Shown piece by piece: positions 1 through 7,251 of a stretch of 18,113 nucleotides of DNA. This DNA comes from Actinomycetes bacterium (GTDB lineage Bacteria > Actinomycetota > Actinomycetes > Propionibacteriales > Propionibacteriaceae): the NCBI GenBank assembly GCA_023393755.1, contig JAEXCA010000017.1:1-18113 (forward strand). The letters are read 5' to 3'. Within the stretch, counting starts at the first letter, position 1. Each line of letters begins with the position of its first letter. A program made the translations under genes and the position numbers. The notes below the pieces were generated by a model that saw only the letters and a program-made list of their open reading frames with translations, did not search any database and was not told where the DNA came from.

Positions 1-3
1 CTA

Positions 4-1019
4 GAGCCTGTTGCGAAAGTCGTAGATCGGTTGGGGGTGGTCTGACGGCGTGTCGGTGATGGATGTGGGAGGGCTCCCGGGATAGACGGGTTGGTGTCGA
101 ATCACTCCTTCTTCCCCGGGAGTCCTCGTGTCCACGATAGATGCCGGTCGTCGTCATGACCTCACCGACGCCCAGTGGCGTGTGCTGCAAAGAGTGCTTC
201 CGCCACCGCCGCGGTGCGGGCGGCCGCGGAAGTGGCCGTTGCGTGGGTTGATCGACGGGGTCCGATACCGGGTCCGGGTGGGGTGTCCGTGGCGGGACGT
301 TCCCGAACGGTACGGTCCGTGGCTGCGGGTGTATGCCCTGTTTGCCTGCTGGCAAGTGTTGGGAGTCTGGGAACACATCGAGACCGGGCTGCGCGCGATG
401 GCCCAGGCTGCTGGCAAGGTGAAATGGCAGGTGTCAGTCGATTCCACAACCAGCCGTGGACATGTGCATGCAGCTGGTGCCCGTCGGGATTCGGCGGCCC
501 GGGTGGCCGGTGAGCCTGCCGATCACGGGTTCGGTCGTTCCAGGGGCGGCTGGTCAACCAAGACCCATCTGGCGGTCGATCAGGATCGTGGCGTGCTGGC
601 GTTCCATCACACCGCCGGCCAAGCCGGTGACAGTCCCGAGTTCACAGTCGTGTTGGACGCAATCTGTGTCACCAACCCGGTTGGCGCTCCTCGCCGACGA
701 CCTGATCGGGTCCTGGCTGATCGGGCCTACTCCTCGAAAGCGAACCGGGCCTGGCTGCGCGATCGTCACATCCCGGCGACCATCCCGTCTCCGGCTGACC
801 AGGTGGGGCACCGGAAACGACGTGGCAGCAACGGAGGTCGGCCACCCGCGTTCGATCCGGTCAGGTACAAGGACCGTCACGCCGTCGAGTGTGGCATCAA
901 CAAGCTCAAACACCATCGAGGGTTCGCCACCCGCTATGACAAACTCGCCGTCCGGTTCGCCGCCACCACCCGCGTCGCCGTGATCAACGAATGGCTCAAA
1001 CGACTTTCGTAACAGGCTC
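4..1019 (+). mobile_element. Complete IS5-family insertion sequence
   Basis: The element is bounded by 20-bp inverted repeats at 4-23 (begins GAGCCTGTTGCGAAAG) and 1000-1019, differing at one position. It is flanked by TA on both sides (2-3 and 1020-1021), which reads as a 2-bp target duplication. Short T/A-centred targets are usual for the IS427-like part of the IS5 family. One intact transposase gene fills the element. The transposase stop codon (1010-1012) lies inside the right inverted repeat. The high identity of the ends and the intact ORF suggest a recent, possibly active copy. It sits 8 bp upstream of the primase-helicase start codon, so it may have displaced or replaced that gene's promoter. 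Confidence 0.9.
128..1012 (+). CDS. IS5-family transposase (DDE type), intact
   Basis: This 294-residue protein would catalyse cut-and-join of the surrounding inverted repeats. The N-terminal part has the DUF4096-like region (LTDAQW, GRPRKWPLRGLIDG, GCPWRDVP). The catalytic core follows with D105 in SVDSTTSRGHVHA, D198 in LADRAYSSK, and E254 in DRHAVECGINKLKHHRG, the DDE arrangement of the family. The GTG start at 128 is preceded by GGGAG at 118-122, a reasonable ribosome binding site. Many IS427-type elements split the transposase in two frames joined by frameshifting, but here it is one continuous frame. Its stop lies 15 nt before, and in the same frame as, the next gene's ATG. The family assignment is secure; activity is inferred from intactness only. 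Confidence 0.93.
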   Translation: MSTIDAGRRHDLTDAQWRVLQRVLPPPPRCGRPRKWPLRGLIDGVRYRVRVGCPWRDVPERYGPWLRVYALFACWQVLGVWEHIETGLRAMAQAAGKVKWQVSVDSTTSRGHVHAAGARRDSAARVAGEPADHGFGRSRGGWSTKTHLAVDQDRGVLAFHHTAGQAGDSPEFTVVLDAICVTNPVGAPRRRPDRVLADRAYSSKANRAWLRDRHIPATIPSPADQVGHRKRRGSNGGRPPAFDPVRYKDRHAVECGINKLKHHRGFATRYDKLAVRFAATTRVAVINEWLKRLS

Positions 1020-1027
1020 TAAGTCAG

Positions 1028-3430
1028 ATGCCCGATCCAGGTAGGCAAAGCGGCCTCGAGCACCAACTGGCAGTCCTGCGCGCCGAGAACCACAGACTTC
1101 GGAATCTGCTCCGCGTCACCGACGGTGTCGAGCCACCACCTGTCCAGCCGATCCTGGCTCCCACAGACCCGGGCCTGGTCACCAACTCTTCATCGCAGGA
1201 AGCGAAGCTGGCCCTGTACATGCGACTGTTCGCAGCCCGCCGGGACGTCTACGCGCGGTACTGGGAGAACCCACGGAAGGGCACCAAGGGCTGGTCGCCA
1301 GTGACCCGCGACCCGTTCCGGAGAGGCACTCTGTGGGATCGTCGGCCGCTGCCGTTGACCGCCGAGGTGATCTCCGCCCACCTGAACCGGGAGACGAGGG
1401 ATCTGTTCATCGGCCTCTACCCCCTCTCTCCGGACGCGACCTGCTGGTGGCTGGCGGCCGACTTCGACGGACCTCAGGCCATGCTTGATGCCCATGCCTA
1501 CGTCAAGGCGGCTGCATCCCTGGGCGTTCCGTGTGGGCTGGAGATCTCCCAGTCCGGGCGCGGAGCACATGCCTGGACGTTCTTCACAGCACCCGTGCCA
1601 GCCGCAGACGCCCGGGCGATGGGCACAGCATGCGTCCACCGGGCGATGGGACTTCGCGGATCTATGCCACTAACGAGCTACGACCGGCTGTTCCCGAACC
1701 AGGACACCGTCCCAACGGGCTCGTCCGGGGTCGGGAACCTGATCGCGGCGCCACTGAACGGTAAACGCCGCCACGAACGTAGGACGACTGTGTTTGTAGA
1801 TCTCGCCACATGGGAGCCGTGGCCCGACCAGTGGGAGTACCTGTCTCGACTCGACCGGATGACGCCTCGCCAGGTTGCCGCCGTCGGACGGAAGGACAGG
1901 ATCGTCGTCGGCTCCGAGGTGACGCGGCTGGAGGCCTCGCCAGCCACCGCTATTCATCCACGACCACCGGCGCAGGTGCGAGGAACCCTGGGGGCGACCC
2001 TCCGCGTCCTGGATGAGGACCTCACTCCGGAGCTGTCTGCCGCGCTACGACACGCGGCAACAATCCACAACCCGGCCTTCTACGAGGCCCAGCGGGCCCG
2101 CCGCTCCACCTGGAACGTGCCACGGTTCGTCCAGGGGTTCGATGTGGCGATCAACGGCGATCTCATCCTCCCGCGCGGCTTACGTGACCAGGCGTCCGAA
2201 CTGATCCGGCAGGCCGGGAGCGAGCTGATCTGCATCGACGAACGCGCCCAAGGCAGCGAGTTGAGTGCCGTGTTCCTCGGTGAACTCCATGAGCGGCAGT
2301 CTGCCGCTGTGGATGCAATGCTCGCTCACGAGGACGGCATTCTGCATGCGCCCACCGGCTCTGGAAAGACTGTGATGGCGTGCGCAATCATCGCCGAACG
2401 GGCGGTCAGCACCCTCGTCCTGATCAACAAGACCGCGCTCGCCTCACAGTGGCGAGAACAAGCCAAGAACCTGCTCGGCATCAGGGTTGGCCAACGTGGC
2501 GGCGGACGCACCAAGACCCGCGGGCTGGTGGACATCATGCTGCTGCAGTCGCTGGCCCGCCTCAGCCCGTCCGAGGTCTATGAACTGACCCGAGACTACG
2601 GGCAGGTCATCGTCGATGAGTGCCACCACGTTGCGGCGAGCTCCTACGAGAACGTGGTGTCGCAGATCAGTGCAGCCTGGTGGCTCGGACTCACCGCAAC
2701 CCCCGAGCGGAAGGACGGACTTGAGCAGATCACCAGCTGGCAACTCGGCCCCATACGCCACGTGCTCACCGACACCCTGCCGGGCGAGGACAACCTGGTA
2801 ACCCCGTACGACGGGCCTCGGCGCGAACTCCAGATCCACGAAACGTCGTATCAGTGCCCACCCGACCTCGACCTCGCACAGCCAGGCGGGATCAGCCAAC
2901 TCGGCGGACTCCTCGCCGCTGACCGCGACCGCAACACCCAGATCGCCGCCGACATCGCGGCCTCACTCAGCCAAGGACGGAAGTGCCTCGTCCTCTCCCG
3001 ACGACGAGATCACCTCACCGCACTCGCCGAACTCCTGCCGGGCGCTGACGCAATGATCATGCGGGGCGGCACAGGTGCCAAAGCCCTCGCAGAGATACGC
3101 ACCCGAATCGCCGATGCGCAACCCAAGGACCCCCTTCTGGTGATGACCACCGTCCCCTACGGCGGCGAGGGGTTCGATGCACCGATCATCGACACCGTCT
3201 TCCTCGTCGGGCCTATCTCGTACCCGGGCCTGCTGATCCAAGCCGTCGGACGAGCGCTGCGCCGCCACGAGAACAAGACCGAAGTCATCGTCCACGACTA
3301 CGTTGATGGAGACGTACCCGTTCTGAGAGCCCAGTACACCCGACGCCGGACCGGATACCGCCAACTCGGCTTCACCAGCTGGGCCCAGGACAACCTCGTC
3401 AGTCAGCGTCAGACGACACCTGGGGACTAA
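1028..3430 (+). CDS. Primase (AEP)-helicase fusion protein, TOTE-type conflict system
   Basis: The 800-residue protein starts with a short coiled segment (LEHQLAVLRAENHRLRNLL, 10-28). An archaeo-eukaryotic primase-like domain follows at about 60-290, with metal-site D145-F-D147, the S176-G-R-G-A-H181 motif, YDRLFPNQD and a third acidic residue at D258. A superfamily 2 helicase occupies about 410-790: Walker A APTGSGKT at 441-448, DECH at 530-533, TAT at 556-558, and motif VI QAVGRALRR at 738-746. The same AEP-plus-helicase order is known from proteins assigned to TOTE conflict systems, thought to act on invading DNA or RNA; that role is inferred here. No nuclease domain or partner gene is visible. 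Base composition looks less GC-rich than the genes after 3840, and the gene lies between an IS and a tRNA, so acquisition by transfer is likely. No clear ribosome binding site precedes the ATG. Confidence 0.85.
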   Translation: MPDPGRQSGLEHQLAVLRAENHRLRNLLRVTDGVEPPPVQPILAPTDPGLVTNSSSQEAKLALYMRLFAARRDVYARYWENPRKGTKGWSPVTRDPFRRGTLWDRRPLPLTAEVISAHLNRETRDLFIGLYPLSPDATCWWLAADFDGPQAMLDAHAYVKAAASLGVPCGLEISQSGRGAHAWTFFTAPVPAADARAMGTACVHRAMGLRGSMPLTSYDRLFPNQDTVPTGSSGVGNLIAAPLNGKRRHERRTTVFVDLATWEPWPDQWEYLSRLDRMTPRQVAAVGRKDRIVVGSEVTRLEASPATAIHPRPPAQVRGTLGATLRVLDEDLTPELSAALRHAATIHNPAFYEAQRARRSTWNVPRFVQGFDVAINGDLILPRGLRDQASELIRQAGSELICIDERAQGSELSAVFLGELHERQSAAVDAMLAHEDGILHAPTGSGKTVMACAIIAERAVSTLVLINKTALASQWREQAKNLLGIRVGQRGGGRTKTRGLVDIMLLQSLARLSPSEVYELTRDYGQVIVDECHHVAASSYENVVSQISAAWWLGLTATPERKDGLEQITSWQLGPIRHVLTDTLPGEDNLVTPYDGPRRELQIHETSYQCPPDLDLAQPGGISQLGGLLAADRDRNTQIAADIAASLSQGRKCLVLSRRRDHLTALAELLPGADAMIMRGGTGAKALAEIRTRIADAQPKDPLLVMTTVPYGGEGFDAPIIDTVFLVGPISYPGLLIQAVGRALRRHENKTEVIVHDYVDGDVPVLRAQYTRRRTGYRQLGFTSWAQDNLVSQRQTTPGD

Positions 3431-3494
3431 GCGTCGGCCAGCAGGGGAAACGCGGCCGGCACAGCGGGATCACCGCTTCCGCCACTCACCACCG

Positions 3495-3547
3495 ACCCAA
3501 CCCGCTTCAACTGAGACAGGAATCTGGCCAAGAACCAAGCGAGCGCC
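3495..3547. repeat. Split copy of the tRNA-Ser anticodon region (possible att remnant)
   Basis: Two 13-bp blocks, ACCCAACCCGCTT (3495-3507) and CCAAGCGAGCGCC (3535-3547), are exact copies of 3626-3638 and 3640-3652 inside the neighbouring tRNA-Ser gene, in the same order and orientation. In the tRNA they are separated by a single base of the anticodon; here they are separated by 27 bp. Similarity does not extend beyond the blocks. Two exact 13-mers in the same order within 150 bp are unlikely by chance. A decayed attachment site or a fragment left by integration into the tRNA gene is the simplest reading, but no integrase is visible in the window. Confidence 0.6.
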
Positions 3548-3577
3548 TCCTGCGACATGAGCAGGAGGCGCGTTTTC
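3543..3577 (+). terminator. Rho-independent terminator after the primase-helicase gene
   Basis: A perfect 11-bp stem, GCGCCTCCTGC (3543-3553) with GCAGGAGGCGC (3561-3571), encloses the 7-nt loop GACATGA and is followed by GTTTTC on the plus strand. It lies 112 bp after the helicase stop. It could also limit leftward transcription from the tRNA-Ser gene, although no T-run follows on that strand. Confidence 0.8.
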
Positions 3578-3587
3578 CCTAGTCAAC

Positions 3588-3675
3588 TGGCGGAGGATAC
3601 GAGATTCGAACTCGTGAGGGCGTGAACCCAACCCGCTTTCCAAGCGAGCGCCATAGGCCTCTAGGCGAATCCTCC
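3588..3675 (-). tRNA. tRNA-Ser (anticodon GGA), CCA encoded
   Basis: On the minus strand the acceptor stem GGAGGAT pairs with ATCCTCC, followed by discriminator G and an encoded CCA (3588-3590 on plus as TGG). The anticodon stem is CTCGC/GCGGG around the loop TTGGAAA, which places the GGA anticodon at 3641-3639 and reads UCC/UCU serine codons. The T arm carries GTTCGAATC. The length of 88 nt and the long variable arm fit a class II serine tRNA. The 3' end faces the accessory segment at 1-3590, the usual geometry for islands integrated at tRNA genes. Confidence 0.95.
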
Positions 3676-3682
3676 GCGGACG

Positions 3683-3688
3683 AGGATA
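3683..3688 (-). promoter_or_regulatory. Putative -10 of tRNA-Ser promoter
   Basis: TATCCT on the minus strand lies 7 nt before the first base of the mature tRNA, and fits TANNNT. A convincing -35 at normal distance is not seen (TTGGTC lies 19 nt upstream), so this is a weak call. Confidence 0.35.
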
Positions 3689-3830
3689 CCGGCAAGCGCC
3701 GTCCCAAGACCAACCGAGCGGGGAAGATGGCTTCCACGGCCGCAACCGCGCCCTGGCCGGCGTGGGGCCGGCCTTTGCCGGGGAGTCATGAAGTACCGGG
3801 GGATCGGCCGCATGCCGGCCGCCGGCTCAC

Positions 3831-3836
3831 TACGAT
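3831..3836 (+). promoter_or_regulatory. -10 hexamer of a leaderless promoter for the cold-shock/DUF1294 gene
   Basis: TACGAT is followed by 7 nt and then the ATG at 3844, so transcription would begin at or next to the start codon. No ribosome binding site precedes this ATG, which supports leaderless expression. No clear -35 is seen. Confidence 0.5.
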
Positions 3837-3843
3837 TCTGACC

Positions 3844-4461
3844 ATGTCCGGGGGCGGTGCGATGGCGCGCGGGGTGCTCGTCAGGTGGAACGACGAGCGC
3901 GGCTTCGGCTTTCTCCGACCGCTGGAGGGTGAGGGCGCTGAGGTGTTCGCCCACATCTCGGCTTTCGGAAGCCGGGACGGGCGTCCGCGGGACGGCGAGG
4001 TTTTCGACTACGAGTTCGCAGCCGCGCAGGACGGCAGGCTGAGAGCAACCCGGGTTCGCCCGGCGGCAGCCCGGGCCCGATCCCGGGTCAACTGGCTGGC
4101 GCTGGTCCCGCTGCTGGGGTTCGTCGTCCTGCTGGCGACGGCCGTCGTGGGCCGGGGGCTGTCGCCCTGGGTGGCGGCCCCGTACCTCGCGATGAGCGTG
4201 CTGGCCTGGTTCCTCTATGCCCGCGACAAGCGGGCCGCGGCCATGGGTCGGTGGCGGGTGAGTGAGGCGACCCTGCAGGCGACTGCTCTGCTGGGCGGCT
4301 GGCCGGGCGCAGTACTGGCCCAGCAGGTGCTGCGGCACAAGAACCGCAAGGCCGGGTTCCAGGCCGTGTTCTGGGTCGTGGTCGCGCTCAACGTGACGGT
4401 GTTCGCTGTCGTCAGCTTCCGGCCCGACCTGATCGAGGGGCTGACCGGCGCTTTCCGGTAG
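3844..4461 (+). CDS. Cold-shock domain / DUF1294 membrane protein
   Basis: The 205-residue protein joins an N-terminal cold-shock nucleic-acid-binding domain (RNP1-like GFGF at 20-23, RNP2-like VFAHIS at 34-39) to a C-terminal DUF1294 membrane domain. The latter shows hydrophobic segments at about 83-102 and 108-125, the family motif DKRAA with RWRV, GGWPGA at 151-156, RHKNRK at 164-169, and a final membrane helix. This fusion is known in many bacteria; its role is not established, and a link to RNA handling at the membrane is only a guess. The frame is open back to 3622, but that extension would run through the tRNA gene, so it is rejected. ATG 3844 fits the TACGAT leaderless promoter; ATG 3862, with a G-rich stretch before it, is the alternative start. 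Confidence 0.88.
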   Translation: MSGGGAMARGVLVRWNDERGFGFLRPLEGEGAEVFAHISAFGSRDGRPRDGEVFDYEFAAAQDGRLRATRVRPAAARARSRVNWLALVPLLGFVVLLATAVVGRGLSPWVAAPYLAMSVLAWFLYARDKRAAAMGRWRVSEATLQATALLGGWPGAVLAQQVLRHKNRKAGFQAVFWVVVALNVTVFAVVSFRPDLIEGLTGAFR

Positions 4462-4522
4462 CGGCTGTTCCCCTTGTGGGATTCCCCTTGCCGGTGCTCA
4501 GCGGCTCTGGTTCAGTTGGCCA

Positions 4523-5377
4523 ATGTCATCTGTGATCCTGCCGGTCGTTCCCGCTGAGGTGGCCGAGTCCCTGGTCGAAGTCGCTCCCGGAGTCGAGCTC
4601 CGGGTGCTCCGTTCGGGAAGCGGTCCCGCGCTGGTGCTCCTGCCCGGCTGGACCTGCTCGGCCGACTTCTTCGTCCACCAGCTCACCGGGCTCTCCGACC
4701 GGTTCGAGGTGATCGCGGTCGACCCGCGCGGTCACGGCGGATCGTCCAAGCCGCTCGACGGCAACACCTTCACCCAGCGGGGCGCCGATCTGGCGTGTCT
4801 GCTGGAGAGGCTGGGGCTCGACCGGGTCGTGCTGCTCGGCTGGTCGTTCGGCGTCCTCGACGTGCTGGCCTACCTCCGCGACCACGGCACCGACAGGGTG
4901 TCCAGGGTGGTGCTCGCCGACGAGACCCCGAAGGTCCCGGCGGATCCTGCCGACTCGTCGGAGTGGGGCGAGGCGGTGCTCAGCCACGACGGGATCGTCG
5001 CGGTGATCCAGGCGATGATCAACGATCGCCGGGAGTTCTGGACGGGCTACGCGGCCTACATGCTCGGCCTGCCCGAGGACACCCCGGCCGACCACCCCGA
5101 CATCGCCCGGATCGTGGAACTCGGCTTCCAGACCCCCGATCACGTGGCGACCGCGACCGGTGCCGACGGTCTCACCAGCGACTTCTCCGGGGTTGCCGCC
5201 TCGGTGGCGGCCACCGTCCCCACGCTGTTCATCGCCCGCGAGGACTGGGCCCCGGACGGCCGCCGTTGGGTCGAGGCGAACCTGCCGGACGCCCGCTTCG
5301 CCACCATGGCGGTGCACATGGGCTTCGCGACCGACCCGGAGGGGTTCAACGCGCTGATCCGCGACTTCGCCGGGTAG
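4523..5377 (+). CDS. Alpha/beta hydrolase
   Basis: This 284-residue cytosolic protein has the alpha/beta-hydrolase fold. The oxyanion-hole strand is LVLLPGWTCS (about 37-46), and VDPRGHGGSSKP follows. The nucleophile elbow G106-W-S108-F-G110 carries the probable catalytic Ser108. A likely acid is D241 in ARED, and the catalytic His is H265 near the C-terminus (VHMGF). The pattern resembles the haloperoxidase/esterase-type subgroup, but the substrate cannot be told. It is transcribed alone, 61 bp after the DUF1294 gene and convergent with the truncated MFS gene, from which 33 bp separate it. No ribosome binding site is obvious before the ATG at 4523. Confidence 0.88.
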   Translation: MSSVILPVVPAEVAESLVEVAPGVELRVLRSGSGPALVLLPGWTCSADFFVHQLTGLSDRFEVIAVDPRGHGGSSKPLDGNTFTQRGADLACLLERLGLDRVVLLGWSFGVLDVLAYLRDHGTDRVSRVVLADETPKVPADPADSSEWGEAVLSHDGIVAVIQAMINDRREFWTGYAAYMLGLPEDTPADHPDIARIVELGFQTPDHVATATGADGLTSDFSGVAASVAATVPTLFIAREDWAPDGRRWVEANLPDARFATMAVHMGFATDPEGFNALIRDFAG

Positions 5378-5410
5378 GCCGGACGGCGCCGAAGCGTCCT
5401 GTGGGACGGC

Positions 5411-6021
5411 TCAGACCTCGTCGCCGACGGTGATCGCCTCGGCCTCGGCCCGCGCGGTGACATGCGGACGTCCGACGTGGGCGAGGGTGTGCCCGCCCAG
5501 CGCGAGGACGAGCATGGACACCACCAGCGCGGCGGCGCCGAACCAGTACGGACCGGCCGCGCCCAGCGAGGCGGCGATGCCGCCCGACACCGCGGGGGCG
5601 ATCGCGCCGCCCAGGAAGCGGACGCCGGAGTAGGTCGCCGAGGCGACGCCGTGGGGCAGGCTGGTGGCGACCATCACGGTCTCGGTGAGCGCGGTGTTGA
5701 GCACGCCCAGGAACAGCCCGGCGGTGATCACCAGCGCCACTAGGGCGGTCACCGACCGCACGCCGACGCCCATCGCGACCAGGGTGGCGCCGAGCAGGCC
5801 GAGCATGGCGAACAGAACGGGACGCAGCCCGAACCGGCGGGTGAGGACGGGCGCGAGCAACACCGACGAGATGGCCAGCGTCGCCCCCCAGCCGAAGAAC
5901 ACCAGCCCGAGTTCGTGGGCGCCGAAGTCGAGGCCGTGCGCCGCCGCGGCGCTTTCCAGCGGGTAGGGGCTGTAGGCGAGCAGGGTGAAGAAGCCGTAGT
6001 TGTAGAACGACGCGGTGGCCG
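5411..6021 (-). pseudogene. C-terminal half of an MFS transporter (N-terminal half missing)
   Basis: About 200 codons read on the minus strand from ATASFYNYGFF through six hydrophobic segments (FFTLLAYSPYPL; LVFFGWGATLAISSVLLAP; a VLFAMLGLLGATLVAMGV segment; ALVALVITAGLFLG; FLGGAIAPAVSGGI; WFGAAALVVSMLVLAL) to a hydrophilic tail and stop at 5411. They match helices 7-12 of a drug-exporter-like major facilitator protein; a full protein has 12 helices and about 400 residues. The homologous frame begins right where the upstream methyltransferase gene ends, and the frame continues open inside that gene without ATG or GTG. The only standard start, GTG at 5902, would remove another helix. I read this as a deletion remnant. 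A half-size transporter translated by coupling to the methyltransferase is a less likely alternative. Confidence 0.7.
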
Positions 6022-6684
6022 TCAGACGGAGAGCTCCAGATAGGCCATGGAGCCGCGGCGCTGCCAGGTGTGACCGGTGAGGGAGGCCAAGTCGTCCGCG
6101 GTGCGCGGTGCCGCGATCTCACCGGCCCGGTGCAGCAGGTTCAGATACCGGGTGCCGCGTGGGGTCGCGGCGACCAGCGAACTGCAGAACAGCGTTCCGC
6201 CGGGTCCGAGTTGGGCCCGGAGGCCGTCCAGGAAGGCCGCGGGTTGCTCGACCAGGTGCAGGAAGCCGAGGCACAGCACGGTGTCGAAGCCGCCGGGCGG
6301 GAACGGCAGGTCGAACGCATCGGCCTGCACGAAGCGGACGCCGGGACGCACCCGGCCGCCCGCCGCGATCCGCCGGGCGGCTCGGGCCAGCATGTCGCGG
6401 GAGCGATCGGTGAGCACCACCGGCCGGCTGCTGTCCCGGTAGGCGTCGGCGGTGGCGGTCGCCGTCCCCGCTGCCACGTCAAGCAGCGGCCCGGCCGCCG
6501 ATTCGATCGCCCGCCGGGCGAAGGCGGCGTAGTCGTGCGGCGAGGTGGACCACGCCACCCGGTTGTAGAACTCCGAGCCGATCAGCCAGTCGTAGCCGGC
6601 CGCCCGTCCGTCGTAGCGGGCGCCCGGGTCGAGCCCCGGCCGGGCTTCGATGGTCACGCCGGCGGGCAGCTTCGGATCAGCCAT
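6022..6684 (-). CDS. Class I SAM-dependent methyltransferase
   Basis: The 220-residue protein has a Methyltransf_11/25-like Rossmann fold. The AdoMet-binding motif I is LLDVAAGTATAT (67-78), an acidic residue after strand 2 lies in LTDRSRDML (D93), motif II-like QADAFDLPFPPGGFDTVLC spans about 120-138, and FLHLVEQP follows. These bind AdoMet; the acceptor is unknown. Its ATG at 6684 overlaps the 3' end of the OsmC-like gene (stop at 6679-6677) by 8 nt, indicating translational coupling and a shared transcript. The truncated MFS gene follows immediately. The C-terminus (GSMAYLELSV) looks like a normal family end, so the gene itself seems intact despite the rearrangement next to it. Confidence 0.88.
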   Translation of the reverse strand: MADPKLPAGVTIEARPGLDPGARYDGRAAGYDWLIGSEFYNRVAWSTSPHDYAAFARRAIESAAGPLLDVAAGTATATADAYRDSSRPVVLTDRSRDMLARAARRIAAGGRVRPGVRFVQADAFDLPFPPGGFDTVLCLGFLHLVEQPAAFLDGLRAQLGPGGTLFCSSLVAATPRGTRYLNLLHRAGEIAAPRTADDLASLTGHTWQRRGSMAYLELSV

Positions 6685-7180
6685 GGTCGGGACGGGGGTT
6701 GGTCGGGCCGCCGGACAGTCCCAGGATGGTCGGTTCGTGCCGGACCGGGAAGTTCACCGACGAGGCGATGAAGCACAGCCGGGCGGCCTCGGCGTGGATG
6801 GTGCGGGCCACCTCGGGGTCGCCGGCGGAGATGGTCACCACCGGACGCAGGACCGCCTCGCTGAACGCACCGCCGTCGCCGACCTGGTGCATCGTCCCCA
6901 CCGCCTCGTCGGAGTACGCGGTCACGACGATGCCGTGCCGGGTGGCCACGTGGAGGTAGCTCAGCAGGTGGCACTGGCTGAGCGCGGCGAGCAGCAGTTC
7001 CTCGGGGTTCCAGCGCTCCGGATCGCCGTGGAACGGCCGGTCGCTCGAGCCGGCGATCGGGTGCAGCTTGCCGGCCGCGGTGACCTCGTTCGCGCGGGAG
7101 TAGTGGCGGTAGCCGCTGGTGCCCGTCCCCAGGTTCCCCTGCCAGACCGTGCTCACCCGGTAGTGGTGATCGAGTTCCAT
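6677..7180 (-). CDS. OsmC-family protein (peroxide-reducing type)
   Basis: This 167-residue protein belongs to the OsmC/Ohr/YhfA superfamily. The two conserved cysteines are present: C70 in LSQCHLLSYL and C136 in EAARLCFIASSVNFPV. They form the redox pair that reduces hydroperoxides in characterised members. The N-terminal strand region HYRVSTVWQGNLG and the WNPEELLLAALSQC helix are typical. The start ATG at 7180 is chosen because AGGA lies 8 nt upstream; the frame extends another 12 codons to 7216 with no support. It is coupled to the methyltransferase gene and lies 71 bp after the aminotransferase stop, so all may share one transcript. A role in oxidative stress is inferred from the family. 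Confidence 0.88.
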   Translation of the reverse strand: MELDHHYRVSTVWQGNLGTGTSGYRHYSRANEVTAAGKLHPIAGSSDRPFHGDPERWNPEELLLAALSQCHLLSYLHVATRHGIVVTAYSDEAVGTMHQVGDGGAFSEAVLRPVVTISAGDPEVARTIHAEAARLCFIASSVNFPVRHEPTILGLSGGPTNPRPDHG

Positions 7181-7251
7181 GCCGCAATCCTGGCGAACCG
7201 GCGCGGTTGGCGCCATCGTGGCTCGCGACCGATCGCCGGCGCGGGCGGGAT

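Noticed and set aside
3622..3843. Upstream extension of the cold-shock/DUF1294 reading frame
   Set aside because: It would run through the tRNA-Ser gene and has no family similarity; the cold-shock domain begins after 3844.
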